Shown: positions 1 to 11,859, numbered from the stretch's first letter. The stretch is 64,000 nt of DNA from Aphrocallistes beatrix (GCA_963281255.1 OY725499.1:4545148-4609147), one strand, 5' to 3'. Notes: a model not told the origin generated them from the sequence alone. Program-made: numbers and translations.

Positions 1-3000
1 TGTTAAACTGTATTACGTCACGATTAGAATCTAAGATAATCATATCCGGACAACCATCCATCATTCTGGAATGCACTAGTCTTATACATGATTGTGTTTT
101 CGAGTCCATTTTCGCTGTTCGGTTTCTAGCTTCACTCTCTGAATTCCTATCGGTAGATTCCATTGCTAGCATTGCGCGCGCCATCTTTCACTGTACACAG
201 AAGGTAGAAATGAAACCGGAACTAAGCGACTATTTCAATTACGTCACTCTACAGCTCCTAGCTATTCAGGGATTGGAAGACAGCGAAGTTCCTGACAACC
301 GTATTGGGGCAAAGGAATTTGTGGATATAGTCTCCAACTGCATCCTCCAGTTATCTCAACAATGCGTTCTGAAGTACAGCATGAAGGTTGTGAGGTCCTT
401 TCTGGACCAGATTAAGATAGATGACGTAGTCACAAAAGAATTTATTAGCGCGCTAACTCGGTTATTTTTAGAATCAGTTTCAAAGGACACAGTCGAGCTA
501 ATTGATTTGTTCAGCTTCCTCTTCTGCTACAGAGTTATGACGGGAAGGAATGACGTCATGGCCTTGATACTAGCCTCAGATCTAACCCCCCAAATTGTGA
601 AGGTGAGTTGACTGAGTGCGTTGTGTAGGAGATCACGTACATAGGGAGATTATTGGTTGAGTTTGTGTAGTTGTTTCTCTCCGAAGAAAGGTGTGAATAC
701 CTCACTCAATATTCCAGAGTCTTGAAGAGTATCGTCATTGGTTACGAAAAAGCTGATTTGGAATTCAATCAGCTGAAGGATAAGGCTCTGGTTGATAAGA
801 TGACTGGCGTAATTATTGGGAAGTATTTCACAATTCAGGTAATCCATGGTTCGACTTTAACTTCTGATTATGATCCATTAATCCTGCCAAATCATATTGT
901 GAAGTGATTGATATATCATGGATAGGTTTTACTGTATATTTAGGTTAGATTCCTATGTAAAATAATGCAATTAGAGTTATATCCTTATGAGCACAAGCAG
1001 TGGCGTGGCCAGGTGAAAAAAATTGGGGGCCATATATAATGAAAAAAATGGGGACATAAAAATTGAGGCCATAGCCCATAGCCACGCCACTGAGTACAAA
1101 TATGTTGCTAAAAAGCTTCTATCTACATATGTGTACTATAACTACTATTGCTAGGCTATTCTAATGATATCTCGAATCAAATATGAGACATCAGATGTAT
1201 CTCCTAGCTGAGACCTAATAGCACTAGAATTTGGGTTTCCAGTTCTATCACAAAGTTCTCGTTTTAAATTAAACCAATGTGGAACTTTGATCAGAAATGT
1301 AGAATTCCAATACTAATTAATACAAATTCCATTTCTGATCAGAATTCTACAATTTTCTGATCAAAATATAGTCTCCACTCAAACATGTAATTCCACTGCC
1401 CCTCTACCCTATACAGTCAGTCCTCTAATTGTCAGGTTCTCTATTTTTCCACTTGCCAGAATAGGAGTACTATGTGCACACACACTTCGAGTTCTCTAAT
1501 TGTCCACTTAGGATCCCATTACCCAATGGTGGATAATAGAGAGGACTTAGTATACTAATTCTGTATGGAAAGCGACGTGTTGAACGCTAGTTCATCTAAC
1601 AGGAAAAAACACCTCCTGAAGTTCTCACAAGTATTAAAACTGACGTCATCAGTAACCTGTGGTCATTCAGTCTCGACTCCAGCTACGTGAATGATGTGCT
1701 CACGCCCTCTCACGCCACTTCACACCTCCTGCAGGCGCTACGAGACCACATGGAGAATGTGGACCTGGTGGTCATGGACTCCTATCAGTTCAGAGCTGTA
1801 GCGCATATCCTCAGTAACATCGGACTCAAGAAGGAGACGTACAGACTGCACATGGCAGGTATGATGGGATAGTACGTGCCAACCTGAGCCGTTATACTAG
1901 CGGGACGCAGCGTTGAATTCCGCGGGACATGGCGGGATGCAATAGAAAGGTATTATGCATAGAATAAAAAAAGCGGGACACTCAGAAAATAACTCAATAG
2001 AAGAGTGAAAAAAGTGGGACTCCCGCCAAAAACGGGACAGTTGGCAAGTATGATAGTACAGTAGAACTTCGATAATCCAATACCTGTATATAATCTGGAA
2101 TTGGTTCATGTCTCAATAAGCTTCATATCATTAAATGTGTAATGTATAATCCGACACTTTTTTCGTTTCCCAAAAGTGTCTGATTTACTGTTAAGAATTA
2201 CGTGTGTTGTACCTTTTCAATTGTCTTATTAAACATTTATTCAAAAAATCTGAGCTCTCTATTCTCAACGTTGACTCTTAAAGCTAATGCTATCCGGGAA
2301 AATTATATATTTTGTCATTCATCCTGTACATTCCATTCTAGAGACTGGTATCCACAAGGAGACGTACCAGCTGTTGACTCAGCTGCTAGAGTTCGACCCT
2401 GTGCCCTGGTCCCTCCTGGATGCCACTCTCCGCTTCACGGACATCCTCACTTCAGACGAGATCCTGAAGATGGAGCTAGTGGACTATGGATACTTGGAAA
2501 CTCTCACTCGCATCGCTACCCTTCAGCCTGACTCCAATGCAATGGTGCGAGTGCTGGACTCACTCAATTCATGCGCGTTTATAAGCCCCGAGGTTAAGCG
2601 GCGTATCTGCAGTGTGGAGATGTTGGAGCTGTGTGGAGAGTTGGTTAAGGGGACTAGGGCAGGGAGACTATTCTGCATCTCCTGTGGTCTCCTAACCACC
2701 CTAGCTGACTCCCAGAATCTAGCCAGGTAGCTATGGGGTAGATACGCTGCATTCTGGTTGGTCAGGAGAATCTAAGCCATTCTTACAGCGTACTTGTGAT
2801 ATAAGTGAATAGATAGCACACTTTATAACCTTCATTCAACTCAACAGTTAATTGTTCCATTCACTTTGGATTCTGAGAGAAGACAGTAAAATGTCTAAAA
2901 ATAGCCTAAGTTGCTGGTTATAGTATATGTGTCCATTCAAGTGATAACTCACAAATCCAAGGAGAATGAAAATGTTTGTATTTACAGGATGGTTTCAACT

Positions 3001-3203
3001 CTGGACATATTTCCACAACTCCTCTCGACACCACGAGATGAGGATCTGGTGGCATCCTGTAACCAGGTGGGGAGATGGGCTCTGAACCTGTTTGACAAGG
3101 TCGTACTGAATTGCGCAAGTTTTGATGATTTAGTGACGTCAGTGAAAGGAGAGAAGATCGAGTTGAGAGATTTGGAGTCAGATAGGAACTTCATAGTACA
3201 CAG
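1..3203 (+). CDS. Unrecognised protein, 3' part of a multi-exon gene (5' end outside window)
   Basis: Five exons join in phase: 1-602 (open from the window edge, frame of the ATG at 210), 671-838, 1603-1858, 2342-2726 and 2988-3203. All have AG acceptors and GT donors. The protein is rich in Leu, Ile and Val with short amphipathic helices and no membrane segment, signal peptide or catalytic motif I can name. It looks like an armadillo/HEAT-type helical scaffold, but I do not recognise the family. Exon 1 has no start codon near the window edge, so the ATG at 210 is internal. Exon 5 ends in phase 2; the 3' end is unresolved. A possible last exon from 3422 would fall in a dispersed repeat and add only about 20 codons, so it may be an exonised repeat or wrong. 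The gene lies directly upstream of ATE1 on the same strand. Confidence 0.6.
998..1092. repeat. Short inverted-repeat element
   Basis: The ends read CAGTGGCGTGGCCA and GCCACGCCACTG around a short AT-rich core. It looks like a non-autonomous terminal-inverted-repeat element in intron 2 of the first gene. A related end (CAGTGGCGTAGCTAGC) occurs at 8272. Confidence 0.5.
1414..1548. repeat. CAGT-ended MITE, copy 1 (TCCTCTAATTGTC family)
   Basis: This inverted-repeat element is about 135 bp, with CAGTCAGTCCTCTAATTGTC at one end and its imperfect complement at the other. An inverted copy lies at 13289-13429 in VPS33A intron 2 and shares the internal words ACCCAATGGT and TGTGTGCACATAG. It is probably a non-autonomous pogo/Tigger-like element. 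Confidence 0.6.
1880..2050. repeat. Dispersed inverted-repeat element (GGGACAGTTGGCAAGTATG end)
   Basis: The ends are complementary (GTGCCAACCTG and GGGACAGTTGGCAAGTATG), with a GGGAC-rich interior. A closely similar copy lies at 49394-49565 in TIMM50 intron 3. It is a non-autonomous DNA transposon of unassigned superfamily and lies in intron 3 of the first gene. Confidence 0.55.
2059..2190. repeat. CAGT-ended MITE (CAGTAGAACTTCGATAATCC)
   Basis: One end reads CAGTAGAACTTCGATAATCC and the other ends in TTACTG. It is in the pogo/Tigger-like style of several other families in this window. It sits directly beside the preceding element. Confidence 0.45.
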
Positions 3204-3611
3204 GTATGAATACATTCCAAAGTATCAGATTCTGTTTAAATCAAGTAAACCCAGCCTGTACGTGGTTGGAGTTTTTCCAAACGTCAGGATCACTTCTTAA
3301 TAGAAACACATTACGTATTATACTAGAGGAATGCACGACATTTAAACTTGTTGAAATCTTTCAAAATTTTACACATCAACTTAAAATGCTACTTTTTACC
3401 TGGGGTATTTTCTATTTATAGTCTGGACCCTAAATGTATATGGCTTCCCCGCCCAAAATGGCTTAATGACACAACACATTCCTAGTACAGGCAGGTTTAA
3501 TAGTGGCACAAAATTTAATGAGTTTGGGTGCATCCAAGTTGTTGATTTTGCTGTACTCAACAGTACAACACGTCACATACACAGAATTCCTGCTGGTAAT
3601 ATCTATATAGA

Positions 3612-5485
3612 ATGATGGGGACGATAAGACAGGGCTGCATGAACTGTGAAGGGAAAGGAGAGAGCTGTACTCAGTCAGAATCTCTCAGCACAGAAGAGCT
3701 GTGCTTCTACCCGGGCAGCTTGTCCCTCTCTCAGTACCAGAGTCTGGTGAACAGGGGCTGGTACCGGAGAGGGGGGGACAGGATGTACAGGTGGGGTGTG
3801 AAGTTAAGGGAGAGTTGTCTGGACTGGGAGACAAGAGTCAGGGTGAAGGAGTTCAATTTCAGACAGAGAAAGACCTTCCAACGAATAATGAAGAGAATTC
3901 CTAGCAATCTCACTATCGATACAGTACCAGCGAGGTAAGGATAAGCGGAACAGTTATTTTATCCGATGAGTGTTGCTATTACTCTCTATTGTATACTCTA
4001 TACACGAATAACGTATATGTTCGAGTAATTACCTCCCCAAAGAGGGCACTGATTTCTACCACCTCTTGGAATGAAGTTTTGTTGTAAATTCTTCCCTCAT
4101 AACTTATATTAATTCGATGGATATATTCATTGAAAAGTATTAGTTATATTAAATATTCTGAAAAGTTTTGATAAGGGCATAAACCAGATTGAAGCGCCAT
4201 CGGAAAAGCATGCAAACCTTGTGTTGTTGTTGTTGTTGTTGTTGTGTTTGAACTGCTGATGTCCTAGATTCAGCGAGGAGGGCTACTCCCTGTACAACGA
4301 GTACAACCTCCTCAAGCACGACAAACCTCGCGTGTCCAAGCAGAGCTACATCGAGCACGTGGTCGACACCTGTGTGCCTACTCTGCTCTCTGGTGACGTG
4401 CAATACGGTACATTCCATCAGGAGTATCGGGTTGCCGGGGAGCTGATTGCCATAGGAGTGATTGATATTATTCCTGAAGGTAAATACAAACAAGTTCTCT
4501 GATACTTCCTATCTTTATATTACAAAGATTTCGAATTCAGTTATAAATCCTATGTTATTATCTCCATCTTATTTGCAGGCGTGATCTCCATATACTTCTA
4601 CTTCAAGATGCGTCATGACGTCATGAAGTTGTCGCTGGGAACCTACTCCTCTCTCCGGGAGATCGAGCTGGCTAGAGAGCTGAGCTCTCGCTCGGACAAG
4701 ATTCAGTTCTACTACTTGCAGGGCTGGAACGGCGGTAACAAGAAGCTGTCCTACAAGTCTGACTACTCTCCAATGCAGTTCCTGTCCAGCTGTCTCTCTC
4801 CTCACTGGAGAGATGAGCCTACGCTCTCTCACACTGAAGGTAAGATCTATGCAAACTCATACTGTCTCTTCCCTATACTCTATCTAAGTAAATAACATTA
4901 CACTCTATGGGACTTATCAAGAGAATACCACCATTATATGTGTATGATGGTCATTTTTGCTTATATTCAACTCTGTTCTAACAAAATACTTAAGCATAGC
5001 ACTTCTCGTTGTTGGTTGTTGGAAGTTGCAACCAATAATAACTGAGGTTACTAGCGCTTCCCTAACAACACCTATGCGCATATGGCATCCATATTAAATC
5101 CTCATGTGAGTCTTTCAGATAAAGTAGAAAAGGTTAACTTGGTCGTATCCTGACTGTTATAACGGGAGTGGCTGTAGTTCAGTGTAGAGCTGTGTTTGAG
5201 AGAGATTGTCCAATAGGAGCTCACCTCTCTGCTAGAGAGGTAGACACCGTCAGCTGGCAGAGTCAGTCTCCTCCTCTGGACAATAAATCCATTCGTGTGT
5301 GGATTGATGGCGTGTTAATCACATTCCAACAGCTACTATCCGTTGCTAAGCTGAACACAGACATAGTGAACAGTGTTAGCTCATGTTTGGATCAGCTGTG
5401 TTACGCCATCGGACCGGAACTGACCTCACATTTGGTTCTAGTTTATCACACCTCCACAGATGCTCTCACTCAATCGGACAAATGA
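3612..5485 (+). CDS. ATE1: Arginyl-tRNA--protein transferase 1
   Basis: ATE1 transfers Arg from Arg-tRNA to N-terminal Asp, Glu or oxidised Cys of proteins, marking them for the Arg/N-degron pathway. Exons 3612-3934, 4268-4479, 4579-4839 and 5178-5485 join in phase to give about 367 residues, shorter than the roughly 518 of vertebrate ATE1. The N-terminal domain has a CxxC (C9-M-N-C12) and the hallmark block LVNRGWYRRGG. The C-terminal domain has GTFHQEYRVAGELIAIGVID and LSLGTYSSLREIEL, both diagnostic of the family. A Cys pair usual in the N-terminal domain reads Ser68-Cys69 here. The acceptor at 5177 has a weak pyrimidine tract and was chosen because it restores frame and avoids a stop. The ATG at 3612 is the only one that puts the CxxC near the N-terminus. 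Confidence 0.87.
4217..4242. repeat. GTT microsatellite
   Basis: Eight to nine GTT units lie just upstream of the ATE1 exon 2 acceptor. Replication slippage here could alter the distance between branch point and splice site. Confidence 0.8.
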
Positions 5486-6515
5486 CATTTTTTTCTTTAA
5501 ACAGGAATCAATAGATGTATGTATATTGCAGAGTAGGATCATTTCTTTTTTGTACTTATTTTAGTAGCGTTCTATTTTGGGATATATTTGGTATTAAGAT
5601 TTGAACTCCAATACTACTATGGCCGTTGAGATATCACTTCTAGCTTCTACACAAAATGTATGGAGATAAGCTTGGAACATGAAACGTGATAATAGCTAAT
5701 GAAATATTTTAAAAAATTTTCTAAGCATAGGAATCAGGTTTACTAGTAAATGTGCACCTCATGCTCTATTCGCTGTTGAAATGTCTCAGTATTAATATCC
5801 TGATTAAGCGAAGGAGGAGCTGGCTGTCATCATCTGATCGTCATGTACTAAAACAAAATAATTGATTCAAATAATGATTGTATATAAATATAGACGTACA
5901 AATATGAATGTAGTAGGGGTACATTTGTATGTATTTCATCTTATTCGCGATAATGACACAGTACGCGGATGTAGATTATTATCATAAGTCGGTTAATCGG
6001 GACAAAAGGCTGACTCCCGAGCTGTCCCGATTTAGCGGTTTCCACTGTACTAGTCTAGTTTTATTGATTTAAAAATTGAATACAGTAAACATAAAAATAC
6101 TGATTATCTTATATATTAAAACGTTACGATTTTTATGTTTGTTTATCCAAATTGATTGATGAATATGCGAGTCGTAGAGATTTGAAAATTGGCATTTAGT
6201 AGGTGTCAAATGATATTACTATGATTAGAAAATGTTCATTTTACTTGATACGCATTTATAGAAAACGGAAGTGATTCAGTATTTGAAAAAGGGTTATCAA
6301 ATATTGATACGCATTGAAACGTGAAGTGTGATGGAATTTTATTAAAGAAAGTGTTGTTAAATAGATCGATAATGCACCTTTACTAATTAATTAAGGCTAG
6401 TGGATAAGAAGTATAATACATCGAAGTTTACACCCAATTTAACCCTCTGCAATATGTACTTAATTATATGAAGCAATTTTTATTAGAATGAAACAAAACA
6501 ATAATAAAAACAGAA
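5486..6515. other. Intergenic region, ATE1 to NHL gene
   Basis: AT-rich sequence with no supported gene. Around 5985-6051 there is a degenerate stretch with GGTTAATCGGGAC and TTTCCACTGTAC, resembling the pogo-like MITEs elsewhere in the window. I see nothing else. Confidence 0.5.
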
Positions 6516-7758
6516 CTAATAGAATACATGTAGCCTATATTTAGTATCATCAGAAGTACAAACAATCTTGTTGTTCGGAGTGACAGTAATTCCTCTAAGT
6601 TTTATTTCCTTATCTTCATCCTGACTACCTCCTAGTGTGTGTAGGAGAATGCCTGCTGGAGAGAATATCTTGATACATTTAGCTGTGAAGTCACCGATAA
6701 GGATATTATTCTGTTTATCTAAACAGAAACAATATCCTCTTTCTACCTGAAAACCACTTCCCTCCCCACAAGTAATGAATGAACGGAGTTTGCTACCAGA
6801 TTTATGAAATACGTGGAGACACGGGTTATCTTTTGAGCTCAGTACATATACTTCATCATTCAGTGTCTTCACATCACGAGGTTCAGTCATAGTAGAGTGT
6901 TGAATGGAATGTCTAAACCTGAGTTTACAATCCATAACAACAACTCTGTTCTTATCACTATCAGCTACATACACATCTCCATTACTCGAGACAGAGATGT
7001 ATAGAAGATAAGAGAACTCGTTCTCTCCAGATCCCTCCTTACCTACTCTAGACACTAAACGGTAGTCTGGTAGTTTGTAATGGAAAATGGTGCTCAGAAA
7101 GTGGTCGCTAACATATATATTACCCTTACTGATAGCTATTCCCACTGGATCCACTAATTCGCCTTCACTGAATGAGTGAATGTATTCTCCTTCCTCAGAG
7201 AATACACAGACTCTACTTGACATATCATTACTATCCGTTACATATATGAGATGACTAGCCTCATCATATGCTATTCCATACGGCGAATAGAGTTGTCCAG
7301 GTCCTGTCCCTTTCTCACAGACAGAGATGCGTGGTTGTGAGAGTGCGGGGTAGTTGGGAGTGGAGAGGATCTGTTTCTGGATCAGCTGTCCCAGTTGAGA
7401 GATGGTCTCCTCCACCTCTCGTGTCTCGCACTGGAACGACAGCTCCATTGGTCGATCAGTCAACTCCAGATCTCTCAGCTTACTTTCGATTTCCTCCGTC
7501 ATCTTCTCTCTCAGAGAGTGGAGCATGTTCTCTTCCATTTTTATCGTGGAGTTGTTCCTTGGCTTGGAGGAGCTGTTGTTTCGTCCTGATGAGGCCTGTC
7601 TCTCTTGCTCGCATCTCGTCCCTCCTCTCTCGGTACTCGAGGAGGAGCTCTACACGTCGCCTATTCACTGTATGCACCAGCTCATCAAAGCGTGAGTTGA
7701 TTGCTACCTCCACTGGGTCCATCACGACGGCTGCTGGTTCAGGGAATCTCTCTGCCAT
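6516..7758 (-). pseudogene. NHL-repeat coiled-coil protein, frameshifted tandem copy
   Basis: This is a near-copy of the intact minus-strand gene at 9234-10475. The N-terminal part begins at the ATG at 7758 and runs about 72 codons in frame. A run of five T at 7538-7542, where the intact copy has four (10256-10259), then shifts the frame. The rest stays open as a 340-codon frame to the stop at 6516. The downstream part carries the coiled coil (MTEEIESKLRDLELTDRP) and several NHL strands such as NNILIGDFTAKCIKIF. Upstream sequence is nearly identical between copies, including a TATA-like CTATAAATAG (7825-7834, minus strand) 67 nt before the ATG. The single-base shift in a homopolymer could be a real inactivating mutation or an assembly error. 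The long open remainder suggests the change is very recent or artefactual. Confidence 0.75.
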
Positions 7759-7824
7759 TCTGTTTGCTCGTATTAGTTGCTTGTATCAGTTGTGTACTAG
7801 AAATGGCGTATCAGGATGGAGTGT

Positions 7825-7834
7825 CTATTTATAG
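7825..7834 (-). promoter_or_regulatory. TATA-like box of left NHL gene
   Basis: CTATAAATAG on the minus strand is 67 nt upstream of the ATG at 7758. It is preserved at the same distance in the tandem copy (10542-10551). A TGAGTCAT bZIP/AP-1-like site further upstream (about 7957-7964) is also in both copies. Confidence 0.45.
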
Positions 7835-7985
7835 TAGTGGCTACTGCTCTCGCTAGAGAGAGAGTGCAACCACATCTCGTGGATTGTGTCTAGATGGCTG
7901 CACTATCAGAGGATGTGGAGTGGTGGCTCTCTCTGAGAGGAAGCAACTCTTGCACTATGACTCATATTTCCTCTCACTGGCTAGT

Positions 7986-9233
7986 GTTTTGACTTTAATT
8001 ATCCTACTCATTGTAACGTATCCTTGTTATGCAAGATTCCCTGTTCTAAGAAAATGACCAATAGACAGAATATCAGAACAAACTTAATTTTCGTAATATT
8101 CCATATTTTGGTATAATGGTTTACCTTCCTTAAAAATCTGTAGCATATCTAATTATTCAGAGAAGGACGATTACTAACCCTAAAGTGATGGAATTTTATT
8201 TTTAGAAGTGTTGTTCAACAAACCGATAATGCAACTTTAGTATTAACCAAGTGCGCCTAGCAGACAGTGGCGTAGCTAGCATTACGCACAGTACGCACGT
8301 GCGTACTAAAATTACGAAGCTAGGGGCGCAGAATATTAATCATGGCAACAAAACTCTATTTTTTGAACCTGTCTTTTTCAGTAGAATTAATGAATTCTCC
8401 TCGCATTTGATTAATCAATTATAATTGAACAATTGATTAGTACATTCAGAAAAAATAGCTATCAAAATTTTATTTTCAGGTGGAAGTGGGGCGCCAATTT
8501 CGAGGAGTGCTTAATAATTTAAAATATCTAGCTACGCTCCTGCTTGCAGACACTTTGTGTCCGCAGAGTCACCCTGTAGGCGCCTGGAGTTACTCAATTT
8601 AACATATTTTAGGAATGTTTTCCTTTATATAAATATTGTAATCAAAAGTTAACGAATAATTTCCCATATGGGTCCAAAATATTATATTATAAATCTACAC
8701 CACTAAAACTACATGTATTGGAAGCTAGTCTCTAGCTTACTTTTGTAATATATTGACTTTATATATCAATTGTAAACAAAGGTAAACAAATAATTATCAA
8801 ATTTACTAAAAAAACTCATGTTAACCGTTGGAAGCTAGTCTCTAGCATATTTTTGAGATTTGTTTACTTTATGTATCTAATGTAAACAAAAGTAAACAAT
8901 AATTTATCATATAGATCTGAAAAAATGTTATTCGAAATCTACATCCCTGAAAACCTCATGTAAACCGTTTAAAGCAAGTTTAGCATTTATGGAAACCTGA
9001 AGTGGTGGAATTTTATTTTTAAAAGTGTTGTTCAACAAACTGTTAATGCAGCTCTAGTAATTAAGTAAGGCTAGAAGATAATAAGTATAATCTCGATGCA
9101 TTGGTTTATGTTAGATTAGAAATTCTCAAGTTGGATTATTTGAATTATCCCCAATTTAACCCTCTGCAATAAGTACTTAATTCTATGAAGCAATTTTAAT
9201 TAGAATGAAATCAAAACAATAATCAAAACAAAT
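7986..9233. repeat. Spacer between tandem NHL genes, with repeats
   Basis: No gene is supported. An inverted-repeat element lies at about 8272-8545 (ends CAGTGGCGTAGCTAGC and TCTAGCTACGCTCCTGC). At 8640-8985 there are about three imperfect tandem copies of a unit of roughly 125-130 bp marked by GGAAGCTAGTCTCTAGC and TGTAAACAAA. The last 200 bp resembles the 3' flank of the left NHL copy, so the duplication extends past the coding region. Confidence 0.6.
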
Positions 9234-10475
9234 CTAATAGAATACATGCAGCCTAAACTTAGTAAGGGGAGAAGAACAAACAATTTTGTTGTTCAGAGTG
9301 ACAGTAATGGCTGTAGGTCTTATTTCCTTATCTTCATCCCGACTACATTCTATTGTGTGTAGGAGAATGCCTACTGGAGAGAATATCTGAATATTTTTAG
9401 CTATTAAGTTACAGATAAGGATATTTTTCTGTTTATCAAAACAGAAACTATGTCCACTTCCTTCTTTAATGTGACTTCCCTTCCCACGAGTAATGAATGA
9501 ACGCACTTTGTTGCCAGATTTATGAAAAACGTGGAGACACGGGTTATCTTTTAAGCTCAGTACATAAACTTCATCATTCAGTGTCTTCACGTCCAAAGGT
9601 TCAGTCATAGTAGAGTGTTTAATGGAATGTTTATACCGGAGTTTACAACCCATTACAACAACTCTATTGTTACCACTATCAGCTACATACACATCTCCAT
9701 TATTTGAGACGGAGATGCGTACAGGATTAGAGAACTTGTTCTTTCCAGATCCCTCCCTTCCTACTTTAGGCATTAAACGGTAGTCTGGTAGTTTGTAATG
9801 AAAAATGCCGCACTTGAAGTCGCTAACATATATATTACCCTTACTGATTGCTACTCCCACTGGACTGACTAATTCTCCTACACCGAATGAGTGAATGTAT
9901 TCTCCTTCCTCAGAGAATACACAGACTCTACTACCTGGTATATCCATAACTTCTGAATCCACTACATATATGAGATTGCTAGTCTCATCACATGCTATTC
10001 CTTTAGGCCAACTGAGTTGTCCAGGTCCTTCCCCTACCTCACAGACAGAGATGCGTGGTTGTGAGATTGCGGGGTAGTTGGGAGTTAAGAGGATCTGTAT
10101 CAGCTGTCCCAGTTGAGAGATGGTCTCCTCCACCTCTCGTGTCTCGCACTGGAACGACAGCTCCATTGGTCGATCAGTCACCTCCAGATCTCTCAGCTTA
10201 GTTTCGATTTCCTCCGTCATCTTCTCTCTCAGAGAGTGGAGAGTGTTCTCTTCCATTTTATCGTGGAGTTGTTCCTTGGCTTGGAGGAGCTGTTGTTTCG
10301 TCCTGATGAGGCCTGTCTCCCTTGCTCGCATCTCGTCCCTCCTCTCTCGGTACTCGAGGAGGAGCTCTACACGTCGCCTATTCACTGTATGCACCAGCTC
10401 ATCAAAGCGTGAGTTGATTGCTACCTCCACTGGGTCCATCACGACGGCTGCTGGTTCAGGGAATCTCTCTGCCAT
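9234..10475 (-). CDS. NHL-repeat protein with N-terminal coiled coil (TRIM-like, no RING)
   Basis: A single 413-codon exon from the ATG at 10475. Residues 1-125 are charged and heptad-like (HTVNRRRVELLLEYRERRDE), as in the coiled coil that follows the B-boxes of TRIM proteins; no RING or B-box Cys/His set is seen. From about residue 150, repeated strands of the type NGDVYVADSGNNRVVVM, SKGNIYVSDF and NLIYVVDSE form an NHL beta-propeller, a protein- or RNA-binding fold. Without a RING it is unlikely to be a ubiquitin ligase by itself; it could be a scaffold or interact with TRIM partners. A TATA-like CTATAAATAG lies 67 nt upstream (10542-10551). It is an intact tandem duplicate of 6516-7758. 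Confidence 0.85.
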   Translation of the reverse strand: MAERFPEPAAVVMDPVEVAINSRFDELVHTVNRRRVELLLEYRERRDEMRARETGLIRTKQQLLQAKEQLHDKMEENTLHSLREKMTEEIETKLRDLEVTDRPMELSFQCETREVEETISQLGQLIQILLTPNYPAISQPRISVCEVGEGPGQLSWPKGIACDETSNLIYVVDSEVMDIPGSRVCVFSEEGEYIHSFGVGELVSPVGVAISKGNIYVSDFKCGIFHYKLPDYRLMPKVGREGSGKNKFSNPVRISVSNNGDVYVADSGNNRVVVMGCKLRYKHSIKHSTMTEPLDVKTLNDEVYVLSLKDNPCLHVFHKSGNKVRSFITRGKGSHIKEGSGHSFCFDKQKNILICNLIAKNIQIFSPVGILLHTIECSRDEDKEIRPTAITVTLNNKIVCSSPLTKFRLHVFY

Positions 10476-10541
10476 TCTGTTTGCTCGTATTAGTTGCTTG
10501 TATCAGTTGTGTACTAGAAATGACGTATCAGGATGGAGTGT

Positions 10542-10551
10542 CTATTTATAG
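10542..10551 (-). promoter_or_regulatory. TATA-like box of right NHL gene
   Basis: CTATAAATAG on the minus strand is 67 nt before the ATG at 10475, in upstream sequence shared almost base for base with the left copy. A TGAGTCAT site also recurs at about 10676-10683. Confidence 0.45.
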
Positions 10552-10791
10552 TAGTGGCTACTGCTCTCGCTAGAGAGAGAGTGCAACCACATCTCGTGGA
10601 TTGTGTCTAGATGGCTGCACTATCAGAGGATGTGGAGTGGTGGCTCTCTCTCTGAGAGGAAGCAACTCTTGCACTATGACTCATATTTCCTCTCACTGGA
10701 TAATTTAAGACATGTCACTACCTCATTACTTTCAGGATTGAATTGTACTTTGATTGAGTATGTTGTATAGCTTGTGACTCTTGAGCTATAC

Positions 10792-11828
10792 AGGGTGCGC
10801 CAAAAGTTCTGCAACAATAATTTTTTACTTAATTGATTTGACCAAGATATTTTAGTTTAACTTTAAATCGGTTTGCATCTATGTGGAATCTAGCACTCTT
10901 CTAGTTTAGAAATGAACACTATTCATTACACAAAATATTTTTTATAAAAATTTTTGAAATCTTATATACCCGGGACTCCAATAATCTGATTTCAAAAATG
11001 TCAAGTTCGAAAATAACTATTTTTTCCTGATTAAAAATATTTTTATCTTCCTAAAGTCAGTTATTAATTCAAAATACTAATATATGACTATTTCTTTTGG
11101 TTTATATACCAGTAATCATCAATAAGAAGAGCAATTGTTAAAGTATAGTCATAGAATGTACCTAGCATTCGAGGGTTTTTTCGTTTGATTTTTATCTTTT
11201 TTTCTAGACACACAAACATTTATGATACACCTTAGCAAATATATTAGGTAAGACAGGCGATTGGATTGCAAAATAATTGAAATAATCCATATAATTTTAG
11301 AGAAAAACGAAATGTCAGATGTTAGATTCACTTTTGTAAGTACAAGCGCGCTTCGCTTGCGCGGCTGGCGGACACTTTGTGTCCGCCGGAGGCGCCCTGT
11401 GGGCGCCTGGGGTCACATTGATTAATCATAAGGGATATAGCATCTCTAAATACGTCTGTCCTACTGGTATAATCGATTTCTCACGAAAAATTACCGAATT
11501 TGTCAATTTTTAAAATTTTTGATGAGTAATGATGACGTCATAACAAAGTGATGAGCCGTCATTTTTTTATGATAATTGCATCATATGTGAGATGTGTTAG
11601 TATACAGATTCTATTAAAATTTCAGCTTTCTATCTCCTGTAATGGCGGAGTTATGCTCGAATAACTGTATTGCTTAACTTTTTAAAATGTGACAATGACG
11701 TCATAATTCCATGATGAGTCGACATTTTGCTCTGAGCTCAGAACATAGTGGAGCCATAGCCAAAAGACTGCCACATGCCAAAAATCAGCTTTCTGGGCCT
11801 GGCAGTTTCTTCAATCAATTCGTTACAG

Positions 11829-11859
<31 letters not shown>

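Noticed and set aside
3422..3486. Last coding exon of the first gene
   Set aside because: It splices in frame and gives a stop after about 20 codons, but the sequence belongs to a repeat also found at 25.9, 54.4 and 61.6 kb, so it was not included in the model.
7268..7834. 188-codon plus-strand frame over the NHL gene
   Set aside because: A Ser/Leu-rich shadow of the minus-strand gene; the same shadow appears at 10120-10551 over the intact copy.
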